A stretch of DNA of 64,000 nt from Methanobacterium_D sp040373355 (GTDB lineage: Archaea > Methanobacteriota > Methanobacteria > Methanobacteriales > Methanobacteriaceae), in assembly GCF_047495555.1 (NCBI RefSeq), contig NZ_CP166866.1, positions 372,001-436,000 of the forward strand, in the 5' to 3' direction. Below, in pieces: positions 40,415-49,975 of the stretch (position 1 is its first letter; every line of letters starts with the position of its first letter). The notes below the pieces were generated by a model that was given only the letters and a program-made list of their open reading frames with translations, ran no database searches and was not told the DNA's origin. Made by a program: the position numbers and the translations under genes.

Positions 40415-41586
40415 ATGACAATAGAAGATATAAAAGAAGATCATCATGTCATAGACTTTCTGACTACACGAAGATTAAGAGAATCAACAACTAAAGAATA
40501 TTTGTTAAGAATAAATGCATACTGCAATTATTTAAACAAAAATCCAACCGAAATCATAGAAGAAGCTGAAGAACAAGAAGATAGTAATATCAGAATGAAA
40601 AAAGGAATATAAAACGATACTTAACCGATTTTCTTATGTTCCTTAAAGACAACAATAAATCAGAAAATTATATTAGTGCAGTCATGTCCACTATAATCTC
40701 ATTTTATCGTGAATTTGACATAGAAACACCTAAAATTAAAATAAAAACAAATACTAACTCTAAATTAATTACAACTAGTGATATTGTAACTAGAGAACAT
40801 ATATTGAAGCTATTAGAACACTGCAATCTTAAATATAAATCTATTATTTTGTTAATGAGCAGTTCAGGTATGGGTCAATCTGAAATTTTAAATTTAACTT
40901 ATCGAGATTTCATTAACGCTATTTCTGATTATTATAAACCTGCAACTAATGAAGTATTTGATGTGTATCATATAAGTCAAAAATTAGAAGAGAATAAAGA
41001 TGATTTAATTGGTACATGGCAGATACAACGATATAAAACTAGTTACGGTTATATAACATTTTCCTCGCCCGAAAGTATTCAAATGATACTGCATTATCTA
41101 ACTGATAGAATCCTACAAAACCGACCAGTAAAATCATTAGATGATTGGCTTTTTGAATCCAAAGGCAAACAAATATCAACAAGCACACTAGTTTCTTACT
41201 TTAAAGGACTAAATGATCGTTGCGAATTTGGATATGTAGGTAAACATCGGTTTTTTACAAGTCATAAGCTTAGAAAATATTTTGCTTCTACTCTGCATAA
41301 AAATAAGATACCTGAATTAACTACTCATTGGCTTCTTGGTCATAGGGTAGACCCTGTAACTGAAGCTTATTTTAAAGCTGATATTGAGTCTTTGAAAGAG
41401 CAATATAAAACAGTAGTTGAAGATTTAAGTATTGAAAATGTTATTTTAAGAGAAGTAACTACAGATGGTTATGACAAACTTTTAAAGAAGATTGAAGATC
41501 TAGAAAAACGCCAGGCATTATATGAGAAACTTAATTTAGATCCCGAATATCATGATAAAGTTAGTACGATACAAAAAAATATTTAA
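40415..41586 (+). pseudogene. Tyrosine recombinase (integrase) interrupted by a -1 frameshift
   Basis: An N-terminal SAM-like core-binding part (from MTIEDIKED) is read to 40612. The frame then changes at AAAAAAGG (A6 run at 40598-40603), and in the -1 frame continues as KRNIKRYLTDF into the catalytic domain to 41586. Catalytic motifs seen are HKLRKYF (H-x-x-R), LLGHRV and the tyrosine in TEAYFKAD. The first arginine box reads SSGMGQSEIL, without arginine where most recombinases have it, as in some archaeal lineages. The break is a single-base loss in a homopolymer or a programmed frameshift at the A-AAA-AAG heptamer. Next to attL. Confidence 0.8.
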
Positions 41587-41978
41587 TGAAAAACGCTTGA
41601 AATACAATTCCAATATTATTTCAATAAAAACCCTCTTTTTATTCTATTAAGCATCCATTCATCTTTTTATTTCCCTTATTTTAACTTCTATATAATCCCC
41701 ATCTTCATCTTGTTACAAAATTGATTTTAAAATGTAACCAAAATGTAACCCTAATGGCTTTACTAAAACCCTTATTTTTTATTTAATATTCCAAAACTGC
41801 TTATTAAAAATTGAGTTACAAAGTTACAATAATATTTCAAGTTAAAAATTAATTAAATAGAATATTTTGTAAAAATAAAAGAAATAAAATTTAGTGATTT
41901 TCTTGTAACTTTGTAACCAAATAAAAAAAATAAGGAAAAACTACTTAGAATAATCAAACTAACCCAAAATTAATGGAT
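41587..41978. repeat. GTTACAA repeats between recombinase and primase genes
   Basis: This convergent gap holds a 15-nt sequence GTTACAAAGTTACAA at 41815-41829 and its exact reverse complement at 41903-41917. Further half-copies are GTTACAA at 41712-41718 and GTAACC twice at 41734-41750. Each 15-mer is itself a tandem of two GTTACAA units. They could be integrase arm-type sites, replication iterons or terminator elements. Confidence 0.7.
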
Positions 41979-43775
41979 TTACAATTTACATAAATCAGTC
42001 TTTTTAATGTTAATATAAACCCGCTTAGACTGTTTAGCATCTTCTTTCTCATCATAAACTTTCTTTATAGTCTGGTCAAAACCAGCTTTATCCATTGCTT
42101 TCTTTATTTGAGTAGTAGATGGGTTTTTATGTTCCTTACTTATTTTATTATTCTCGTAAGCCCATTTACACCATTTTTTAATGATCTCATTCACTTCAGA
42201 TACTTCAAGGAAATTATCATCATCTTCTTCATCATAATAATCTTGGAAAAGGGCATTTATTCCTGAAAGTAAAGGATAAGATTTAAATTCATATTGCTTA
42301 AGCATTTGAGCATCTTTCTTAGCACTTGTAAAAGGACCATTCAAAGTATCCCAATATAAATTTAATGATTCGTATATTAACCACTCAAGATCATCATCAT
42401 ATTCTCCCCTTAATATATCTGGTTGGAGAGAATCATCTTGATCTTCTTTAGGGATATAATTAGCTGCATTTATTAAAAGTAATCTTCTTTCAAACCCTTC
42501 ACCAATAATTGGTGGGAGACTATTACCATTTGCAAACAATCTAGGTATATCCGGATTTTTAGCTTTGATTGTACGACTAATTCCTTTTAATTCAACTTCA
42601 AGACCATTACCTGTTATAATCTGATTTAAATGCCCTATTCCTTTTAATATACCGTTGGAAATATCATCATCTATATTAATATCTTTTCCAATCATAGGAT
42701 ATAATGTAAATCTTTCATTTTTAACTATGGCTTGAGTGCTTACCATACTGTACTTAAATATTCTTTGTAAAATGGTTGTTAATGTGCTTTTTCCAGTTCC
42801 AGAAGGACCTTGAACTATTACTATTTTTCCAATTCTATTATATCCTTGAAGAGCATGCCCTATTGATTTCATCCACAATTCTTTATCTTCAGGATATTGA
42901 GGATTATCTAAAATTTTAGATATTATTAATTCTAATCGTTTGGATTTAGCTTCAGGATTCCATTTAAATGGTAACATAATTTTTGGAATGCCCTTTAATA
43001 TAGATTTATCAGAACTAAATTTTTGAGTTCCAGTATTTAATATACCATTTGTAAACTCTATTATATCATATTCTTTTTCTAAAGGATTAGTAATGTAATT
43101 CAAAACATTTTCACAAGTTTTTCTGCTAATTACATTTTCTCCAAAATGTTCATTGCAAAATTTAATGATATATTCCTCGTCTATTTCTTGAAAACCTCCA
43201 TTATCATTCCTTACATAATATTTATAAGTTCCTAAATGAGTGTATAAATCCAAATATTGATTTAAATAATCGATAACTATTTTTGCAGTTGGTTCTTTGT
43301 TATCTTGTAAAATACTGAGAATCTTATGTTTTAATTTAAAAGTTTCATCTGTTATTATCTCTATTACTTCATCTTCAATGCGTTTAGCTGTCTTATAATC
43401 GAGAGTGATACCCTCCAAGCTGTTAGCAAGGATTTTTGATAAATCTACATTGATAGGTTTTAATTGTTTCAAGTAAATTTTCTCAATATCCTCATTAATA
43501 GGAGGTAAAACTCCTGGATTCAAATCATTAACCTTTTGAATAAATTTAACACAGCTTTTAAATTTAATATCTCTCTCCAAAAACATTTCTATTATCTTAT
43601 AGGTCGCATCAATTAAAGTTCTCCCAGTGATCAGCCCATCAAATATATTCTTAGTTATGTATAGCAATGATTTAATTTTCTGATCGTTAAGTTCAAATAA
43701 ACCAATATCATATATGCCATAATCATTATCAGAGTATAATTCAGTAGCTTCTGCAGGTATTATATTATAGTTAAT
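41979..43775 (-). CDS. D5/P4-type primase-helicase, probable ATT start
   Basis: A 562-residue core (from TTG at 43667) with a superfamily 3 helicase domain: Walker A QGPSGTGKST (about 286-295 of the core), FTNGILNTGTQKF before it and NIDDDISNGILKGIGHLNQIITG after, typical of the P4/D5 family of phage and plasmid replication proteins. The frame stays open 36 codons further upstream (NYNIIPAEATELYSDNDYGI) to ATT at 43775, which lies 7 nt after AAAGGAGG and just behind an in-frame TGA; no ATG/GTG/TTG is available there. I take ATT as the likely start (598 residues). It probably replicates the excised element. Confidence 0.75.
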   Translation of the reverse strand: MNYNIIPAEATELYSDNDYGIYDIGLFELNDQKIKSLLYITKNIFDGLITGRTLIDATYKIIEMFLERDIKFKSCVKFIQKVNDLNPGVLPPINEDIEKIYLKQLKPINVDLSKILANSLEGITLDYKTAKRIEDEVIEIITDETFKLKHKILSILQDNKEPTAKIVIDYLNQYLDLYTHLGTYKYYVRNDNGGFQEIDEEYIIKFCNEHFGENVISRKTCENVLNYITNPLEKEYDIIEFTNGILNTGTQKFSSDKSILKGIPKIMLPFKWNPEAKSKRLELIISKILDNPQYPEDKELWMKSIGHALQGYNRIGKIVIVQGPSGTGKSTLTTILQRIFKYSMVSTQAIVKNERFTLYPMIGKDINIDDDISNGILKGIGHLNQIITGNGLEVELKGISRTIKAKNPDIPRLFANGNSLPPIIGEGFERRLLLINAANYIPKEDQDDSLQPDILRGEYDDDLEWLIYESLNLYWDTLNGPFTSAKKDAQMLKQYEFKSYPLLSGINALFQDYYDEEDDDNFLEVSEVNEIIKKWCKWAYENNKISKEHKNPSTTQIKKAMDKAGFDQTIKKVYDEKEDAKQSKRVYINIKKTDLCKL

Positions 43776-43799
43776 GATTAAACCTCCTTTTCGTCCTTT

Positions 43800-43922
43800 T
43801 CATATTATTCCATCTATTTTAAGGATTTCCTCTATTGTATTGACATAAGCGGGCCTTTCTGAGCTGTCTTTATCCTTATATTCGTCGTATATCTTTTTTA
43901 TCATCTTTATAAACTCACTCAA
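43800..43922 (-). CDS. 40-residue small protein upstream of the primase
   Basis: A TTG start overlaps the end of the preceding gene by 8 bases (GTTGAGTGA), which suggests translational coupling. The product is charged and helical (SEFIKMIKKIYDEYKDKD and IEEILKIDGII). It ends 24 bp before the ATT start of the primase. No family recognised. Confidence 0.45.
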   Translation of the reverse strand: MSEFIKMIKKIYDEYKDKDSSERPAYVNTIEEILKIDGII

Positions 43923-44349
43923 CAATAAAACCCCCATTATATGGTTTAAATTCCAAAAAAGGACATAATATAACTCTAATCATCTCTATTTTATGAATTT
44001 TCATTTCTTCATAGAATCTAAAAATAAATTCTTTTAAATAAATAAAACTCTCTTTAGGACTATCAGAATATCCTAAATAATCGTTCAATAACTTAGGATT
44101 ATTGCTCTTAACCATCTTTTTAAAAATAGTGGATTGATGGCAACTGGATAGCCATTTAACTTTGAATCCTTGTTGGCTTGAAATGATTTTCTTCTTAAGG
44201 TTTTGTTTGGAATATTCCTGCTTATTACTAGATCTAAATCTAAAATTGCATTTAGGATATTTACAAACTCTTTTATTTTTCCTTAATTTCCGATTGGATT
44301 CCCTATATTTAAAATTAGTATTTGTATATTTCTTATTTTTATTATTCAT
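43915..44349 (-). CDS. Basic small protein of the element, unknown function
   Basis: A 144-residue, strongly basic protein (Asn/Lys/Arg-rich first 55 residues) with RVCKYPKCNFRFRSSNKQEYSKQN, a possible Cys-type nucleic-acid-binding ribbon, then a helical part (KWLSSCHQSTIFKKMVKS) and a hydrophobic C-terminal half. ATG follows GTGAG. Its position before the primase suggests a replication or control protein; this is inference only. Confidence 0.6.
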   Translation of the reverse strand: MNNKNKKYTNTNFKYRESNRKLRKNKRVCKYPKCNFRFRSSNKQEYSKQNLKKKIISSQQGFKVKWLSSCHQSTIFKKMVKSNNPKLLNDYLGYSDSPKESFIYLKEFIFRFYEEMKIHKIEMIRVILCPFLEFKPYNGGFIVE

Positions 44350-45047
44350 CTCACTATTCCTGGCTCTGTTGAATCAAGGTCTAATTTTAACACAAGATTT
44401 CGGCCATTTAGTGAGAGAAATTTATAATTAAAATAAATTTCAACGACCCTGATTCGTATCTAGTGTTAAATTTTCACTAAGATTTCTATCTACCTTAGTG
44501 AAATAACAATTTTATCGAGTTTTATTCTCGTCACTCCAAGGTTTTTAATGCTTTTCCTTGCATTTCATTTTAACTCTTTCGAGTCTTATTTCATTTATTT
44601 CAAATTCTAGGATAATTACTAATTAATTAATGGTAGATAAATACTTTTGTAAAGGCTTCTTTTCCCTAGAAAAACTTCATAAAATGATTAGAATTACTAA
44701 ATGAAAATAAAAAAATATGAATAATATATACATCAGTGTACAAAATGTTTAAGATCTATGATATGTATTGATTATAGACTAAAATCTATTGAATGACTTA
44801 TTTTACCAATTAAAGCATTGATATTAGTTTTTGATGTTTTTCTATTAACTTTAAAAGTTTAAGAAAATGGCTTTATTATGAGGGCGCGTTAAGTTAATTT
44901 TATTTTTGCATTGATTCTGTAAATTATTTTAATTTATAACAACCTTTGAAAGAAAATTTATGAAAAAATAGAAGTATCTAATTAAATTTTTCTTTTATCA
45001 AAATTTATTTCGCCATATTTTCATATAACGAAATAAATTAAAGTACA
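44350..45047. other. Noncoding gap with inverted repeats, candidate element origin
   Basis: About 700 bases without a gene. TTTCACTAAG (44472-44481) and CTTAGTGAAA (44494-44503) form a perfect 10-bp inverted repeat. GAAATTTA/TAAATTTC arms (about 44415-44440) and CGAG/CTCG arms (about 44516-44530) lie close by. The rest is AT-rich. It lies upstream of the replication genes, a usual place for an origin or a promoter-operator. Confidence 0.4.
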
Positions 45048-45512
45048 TTATAAATTAAATGTTGCTGCTATTCCAATGTAGAGGAATACTAGAAATATGA
45101 ATATCAATATGCCAATTAGTGTAAGTGTAAAAGTATCATAAGTACTTCCGAAAATAGAGAAAGGACCTAAATCACTATAAACCTGCCTAATAAAATGTAT
45201 AAGAATAAATAAGGATAAAATAAATGCAAAAACCCAATCTTGAGGACTAATAAAGAATCCGAATAAAGTTAGGATATAAAATAAAAATATTATCATAAAA
45301 AATTGTAAGATTAAAAGTAATCCCATAACCTTAACATACTTCATTGAAACAATTACTCTCTTACCATCATGAAAATGCCTAATTACAAAAACCATTACTC
45401 CTATTGTAATTATGTATAAATAAATTGGTGCTAAAGATACTATAAAACCTATTAAACCTCCAATTGATATAACAATGCTAATAAATAGCAATGTTGGTTT
45501 TTCCCATTCCAT
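45048..45512 (-). CDS. Four-helix membrane protein, unknown
   Basis: A 154-residue protein with four or five hydrophobic helices (LLFISIVISIGGLIGFIVS, IYLYIITIGVMVFVI, VMGLLLILQFFMIIFLFYIL, FAFILSLFILIHFI, LTLIGILIFIFLVFLYIGIA). No conserved motif recognised. It lies alone between the noncoding gap and hsdR. Small membrane proteins near defence genes sometimes act as effectors; nothing in this sequence shows it. Confidence 0.6.
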   Translation of the reverse strand: MEWEKPTLLFISIVISIGGLIGFIVSLAPIYLYIITIGVMVFVIRHFHDGKRVIVSMKYVKVMGLLLILQFFMIIFLFYILTLFGFFISPQDWVFAFILSLFILIHFIRQVYSDLGPFSIFGSTYDTFTLTLIGILIFIFLVFLYIGIAATFNL

Positions 45513-45761
45513 ACTATTTCTTTCTAAACCAGTTATAAAAAACTAACTCCTAAACCTAAATATACAACCAAAAAGTGTTATGAGATCCCGAAAGTTTTTC
45601 TAATATAGACAGTAAGGTATAAATCAGACGGAGAGATTTCTGGTATTTTTGAATGACTTTTTGTGTTTCAGCAGTGTAATTTTATTTTTTTAAGTTTTCT
45701 ATATTTTTTTATTGTGTAATAATTTTTTTAAAGGTTTTGTGAATTTTTTAGGTAGAGAATT

Positions 45762-48644
45762 TTATTTCTTATTAAAATCATCGTAAAGAAGCTCAAATAA
45801 AGCATTTTTAAGCTTATTTCTAAGCTTTTCGTTATCAACAACTCGCTTATAAAAATTCATGTTACTTTTAAGTAGCCCTGTCATTTCCTCATTGAAATAC
45901 TTATCAAATACTGCCTTAACATTTTCCCGGGAATTATGTTCCATTTTATTAAATAATTCCTCGTTTTCAAGCAAATTATCTTTTACCCTTTCCAAGAAGA
46001 CTTTATCATCATCGGTAAAGTCTGTTCCAAAAGCATCATTCATATCCCCAATTATTTTTGATAATCTGAATTTTTCATCAGGATGATAATCACCCACACC
46101 CTCTGAAATAGGCTTCAATTCACCTTCTCCTACAAGACCAATAGATGTTTTACCCTTATCAACTATTTTATATGAATCCATATCAACATCCTCTAAAATA
46201 GAATAGGGTAATGGGTTGTTTATTGTTGGAAGCTTTTTATTGAGAAATTTATTGAATATATACAATTTTTCGAGTTCTATATCTGTAAATGGGATCAATT
46301 GGGATAAGAAAGAGTAAATACTTTGATATCTACGAAGCACTTTTTTAAAACCTACTTTATCTTCCATTGTTAATTTATTGTAATCCTGTACAAGAGGATG
46401 CAATAAATTATGGAGTACTGGTTGTTTTGCACCACTTACATATGCCTTAACGAATTCATCTGCATCAGACTGCTCAAAAACTTCATAATCAAGGAGCTTT
46501 TCTTCTAATTCATAGAGTTTATGAGGATCTGTGCCTTCAGGCAGGAAAGTTGCCTCATAATAAGGCTGAAATGCTTTTTGAATAACCTCAGTTTTATTTG
46601 CAAAATCAAGAATTAAAGTATCACTCTTATTTTTATGGATTCTATTAACTCTGCTTAATGTCTGGACTGCTGTAATTCCATTTAAAGATTTATCAACATA
46701 CATAGTATGCAATAATGGCTGGTCAAAACCTGTTTGAAACTTATTAGCCACAATAAGAATTCTATAAGGATCTTCTTCAAAAGCATTTTCAATAGTTTTT
46801 TTTTCTGGTAACTCATTCATAGAATTTTCAGTATATTCCTGCTCATCATGACTAACAGTACCAGTAAAAGCAACTAGAGTTTTAATAGAGTAGCCCTGCT
46901 CTTTAATATACTTATCAAAAGCCAGTTTATACATAACTGCATGTAACCTTGATCTTGTAACTACCATAGCCCTTGCTTTACATTTAATTTTATTTCTGGT
47001 TGAATTCATGAAATGATCAACCATTATTTCTGTTTTTTTAGTAATTGCATGAGAATGTTTTTCTACAAAATTTCTTAATAGTCGCTTTGCCTTCTTTTCC
47101 TCAAATTCAGGGTCATCCTGAATAGTTTTAACTAATTTAAAGTAAGTGGGACAAGTGAGATAATTCTGGAGAACATCTAAAATAAAACCTTCTTTAATTG
47201 CCTGTTTCATAGTATAAATATGATAAGGATGATATTCTCCTCTTTCATCAACTGTTCCAAACATTTCAAGTGTCTTTTGTTTAGGTGTGGCAGTAAAAGC
47301 ATAAAAACTGATATTATCAAGATTTCTGAAAGATTCAACTTCTTTTAAAAGTTCTTCTTCAATCTCATCAGCAATATCATCAATAAATTCTGCTTCTTCA
47401 AGACTTCCAGTACTTAAAACCTGTTTCATATTCCTTGCAAGTGTACCTGTTTGAGATGAGTGAGCTTCATCAATTATAACTGCATATTTCCTCTTAGGCA
47501 TATCTCTGACTTCTTCAAGGATATAGGGAAATTTCTGAAGAGTTGTAACTACAATATTACTTCCAGTTTTCAATGCTTCACTTAACTGCTTGGAATCTTT
47601 ATCAATGACTTCAACTATCCCTTTAACTTTTTCAATGGCTTTTACCTGTTCTCGAAGTTGTTTATCAATAACTCTTCGGTCAGAAATAACAATAACCATA
47701 TCATATACACGATCATCCATTTCATCAAATTTATTAATTAACCCATGAGCAAGCCAAGCAATAGTCTTGGTCTTTCCACTACCTGCACTATGTTCAATTA
47801 AATAATTGTTTCCAGGTTCAGTATTAGCTAAAATACGATTAACACAATCAAGCTGATGGTACCTTGGAAAAATAGGAGTTTCCTTACCTTCATCCTCTTC
47901 AATATAAATAAAATTAGATATTAACCTTGAAAGCTGATTTATCTGGAGTATATTATTATATAAATAGCATGTTTTATAGTCATTTTTAACTGGAGGGTTA
48001 TCTAAATCTTTATTGAAAGGTAAAAACCTTGTATCTGCTTCTTCAAGCTTTGTAGACATGTATATTTTTTCGTCACTTATTGCAAAATGAACTAGACAAC
48101 GTTTAAAAATAGGCTCTTTAGCAGAACGATCTTCCCGATATTGTTTCATTGCTTTTTCTACACCCTGTGAAAAAGTATCCTTTAACTCGATAGTCATGAT
48201 AGGAAGTCCATTAATAAAAATAACTAAATCTAAACGGTTTCCATTATCTCTATTCTCATATTCAAGCTCATCAATTACAGAAAAAATATTTTTATCAAAT
48301 TTATCGAATAAATCAGGGTTTTTATTATTATTTGGTTTAGGATAAAAGAGTTTAAAGCGAGTTCCAGCATCTTTAAAACCATTCCTTAAAATATGGATAG
48401 TTCCTTTATTTTGAAGCTCTATTAACAACCTTTTAAAGAATTTTTCTTCTGCTTTATCTCCATAAACCCTTTGAAACTTTTTCCATTGTTTTTCTTGAGT
48501 ATCTTGGATAAATTTCAAGGTTAATTCAGGATCCAAACAAGTAGCTACATTATAATTAATTGTAGTTCTTTTATTATAGCCTGTGCTGGTTAAATGGTTA
48601 ATAATGTCTGCTTGGAATCTTTTTTCTGATGTATCTGATTTAAT
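45762..48644 (-). CDS. hsdR: Type I restriction enzyme R subunit (HsdR), N-terminal start uncertain
   Basis: HsdR translocates DNA and cleaves unmodified targets. PD-ExK nuclease region (NRLDLVIFINGLPIMTIELKD), helicase Walker A HSAGSGKTKT, DEAH box VIIDEAHSSQ and later helicase motifs (ALVAFTGTVS, VQTLSRVNRIHKN) are visible, then the C-terminal domain. The TTG at 48536 would give 924 residues but cut a family-like N-terminus: upstream the same frame encodes KSDTSEKRFQADIINHLTS and TGYNKRTTINYN. That frame has no ATG/GTG/TTG; it has ATT at 48644, 7 nt after GGGGGG, two codons behind an in-frame TGA. Either ATT starts it or a frameshift removed the start. It overlaps hsdS. Confidence 0.88.
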   Translation of the reverse strand: MKSDTSEKRFQADIINHLTSTGYNKRTTINYNVATCLDPELTLKFIQDTQEKQWKKFQRVYGDKAEEKFFKRLLIELQNKGTIHILRNGFKDAGTRFKLFYPKPNNNKNPDLFDKFDKNIFSVIDELEYENRDNGNRLDLVIFINGLPIMTIELKDTFSQGVEKAMKQYREDRSAKEPIFKRCLVHFAISDEKIYMSTKLEEADTRFLPFNKDLDNPPVKNDYKTCYLYNNILQINQLSRLISNFIYIEEDEGKETPIFPRYHQLDCVNRILANTEPGNNYLIEHSAGSGKTKTIAWLAHGLINKFDEMDDRVYDMVIVISDRRVIDKQLREQVKAIEKVKGIVEVIDKDSKQLSEALKTGSNIVVTTLQKFPYILEEVRDMPKRKYAVIIDEAHSSQTGTLARNMKQVLSTGSLEEAEFIDDIADEIEEELLKEVESFRNLDNISFYAFTATPKQKTLEMFGTVDERGEYHPYHIYTMKQAIKEGFILDVLQNYLTCPTYFKLVKTIQDDPEFEEKKAKRLLRNFVEKHSHAITKKTEIMVDHFMNSTRNKIKCKARAMVVTRSRLHAVMYKLAFDKYIKEQGYSIKTLVAFTGTVSHDEQEYTENSMNELPEKKTIENAFEEDPYRILIVANKFQTGFDQPLLHTMYVDKSLNGITAVQTLSRVNRIHKNKSDTLILDFANKTEVIQKAFQPYYEATFLPEGTDPHKLYELEEKLLDYEVFEQSDADEFVKAYVSGAKQPVLHNLLHPLVQDYNKLTMEDKVGFKKVLRRYQSIYSFLSQLIPFTDIELEKLYIFNKFLNKKLPTINNPLPYSILEDVDMDSYKIVDKGKTSIGLVGEGELKPISEGVGDYHPDEKFRLSKIIGDMNDAFGTDFTDDDKVFLERVKDNLLENEELFNKMEHNSRENVKAVFDKYFNEEMTGLLKSNMNFYKRVVDNEKLRNKLKNALFELLYDDFNKK

Positions 48645-49975
48645 GAATCATCCCCCCTTACATCTACTTTTCCAGTAACAACATTATTTATAAGAGATTT
48701 TTTGTATTCTTCAAGTAATCTAATCTTCTTTTCAATTTTCTGTATTGTAATATTACTTTTATTATAAATTTCATTTAATTTATTTACAATTTCTAATTGC
48801 TCATCATATGGTGGTAAAATTAACCTTAAAATGAATAATTTACTTGCTTTTATTCCTAATGCTGTAGATCCAGTAGCTAAACGTTGCAAATGTCCTTGAA
48901 AAGTACTAGACATCATATAATACTTTAAGTAATAGTTATCTAAAACTCCCTCTTTTCCACGCATTTTAATAATTCTTTGAGCTAATGCAATTTTATTATA
49001 ATCTATATTTGCTACTTCTCCCAAAGGAGCTTCTGTAGTAAATAATAAATCACCTTTTTTTGGTTTTCCTCTCCTCATAATAGCACCATATTGCTCTTTT
49101 CTGACATATTCTTGTGATTTATCATAGTCAATTTTACCATCTTTGATATTTTTACCAGTCACTAAAAATATACCATCTACTACTTTTTCAGGAGTCTTAC
49201 CTCTATAATCAACCTTTGATTCTAAAAATTTAGTTAATGGGACTACTTTCCAATTTTTAGGAATCTTACCAATCCATTCAATTCCTGAATCTTTCATATT
49301 TGTATCTAAATAAATACCTTTAGTCACTGACTTATTTATTATTGCATTCCTTTTTTCTTTAAGAAGTTCAATCAATTTTCGATCTTTTTTGATCGTTTTA
49401 TCAATTTCAAGCGTTTTTTCATCTAAATAATCTACTATTTCTTTTTGTTGTTTAATTTTGGGGGTAGGAATAGGTAAATTATCATATTTCTCCGCAGAAA
49501 CATTTTCTATTGTAGATTGATTTGAAGTAATTTTTATCCAATCTTTATATGATAGAGAAAGAGAATAATATAATAAAAATTTAGGATTAAGAACAGAATT
49601 ATCTGACACATATCGGATCATATATCCTGCAAAACAGCAGTTTTCATCATCTTTTGAATGGTGATACACTTTTCCTACTGTAGCGCCACTTCTAGCAAAA
49701 AGAATATCTCCTTTATTTAACACATATCCTCTTGCATTTTCTTTACTAAGATACACCAAAGAATCCGCTCTTAAGCCTCCTTTTTCATTTACATCAGTAA
49801 TTCTAATATATCTATAATCAAATTTACTTTCATTATATTCAGGTTCGTTATTTGCACCATATTGGGCTTTTTTCAATGTTAAAAATTTAAGTTTGTTTAT
49901 AATCCAATCTTCAGGAATATCTGCGATCCATTCAATATCCGAATCCTTATATTTTGAATAATGCTTAAGTTCCAT
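48590..49975 (-). CDS. hsdS: Type I restriction enzyme specificity subunit (HsdS)
   Basis: A 461-residue HsdS with two target-recognition domains (about 15-170 and 220-395), each followed by a conserved helical repeat: IPTPKIKQQKEIVDYLDEKTLEIDKTI ending the first, LPPYDEQLEIVNKLNEIYNKSNITIQKIEKKI the second. Motifs DIPEDWIINKLKF and KIPKNWKVVPLTKF start each half, and LLEEYKKSLINNVVTGKVDVRG closes it. Both domains look intact. It overlaps hsdM by 11 bases and, if the longer HsdR is right, also hsdR. Confidence 0.93.
   Translation of the reverse strand: MELKHYSKYKDSDIEWIADIPEDWIINKLKFLTLKKAQYGANNEPEYNESKFDYRYIRITDVNEKGGLRADSLVYLSKENARGYVLNKGDILFARSGATVGKVYHHSKDDENCCFAGYMIRYVSDNSVLNPKFLLYYSLSLSYKDWIKITSNQSTIENVSAEKYDNLPIPTPKIKQQKEIVDYLDEKTLEIDKTIKKDRKLIELLKEKRNAIINKSVTKGIYLDTNMKDSGIEWIGKIPKNWKVVPLTKFLESKVDYRGKTPEKVVDGIFLVTGKNIKDGKIDYDKSQEYVRKEQYGAIMRRGKPKKGDLLFTTEAPLGEVANIDYNKIALAQRIIKMRGKEGVLDNYYLKYYMMSSTFQGHLQRLATGSTALGIKASKLFILRLILPPYDEQLEIVNKLNEIYNKSNITIQKIEKKIRLLEEYKKSLINNVVTGKVDVRGDDSLNQIHQKKDSKQTLLTI

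Noticed and set aside
41587..41978. CRISPR array from the GTTACAA repeats
   Set aside because: Repeats are too short, in mixed orientation, with unequal spacing and no cas genes.
44162..44431. Plus-strand 89-codon frame, Leu/Phe-rich
   Set aside because: It is the antisense of the basic 144-residue gene and has no ribosome binding site.
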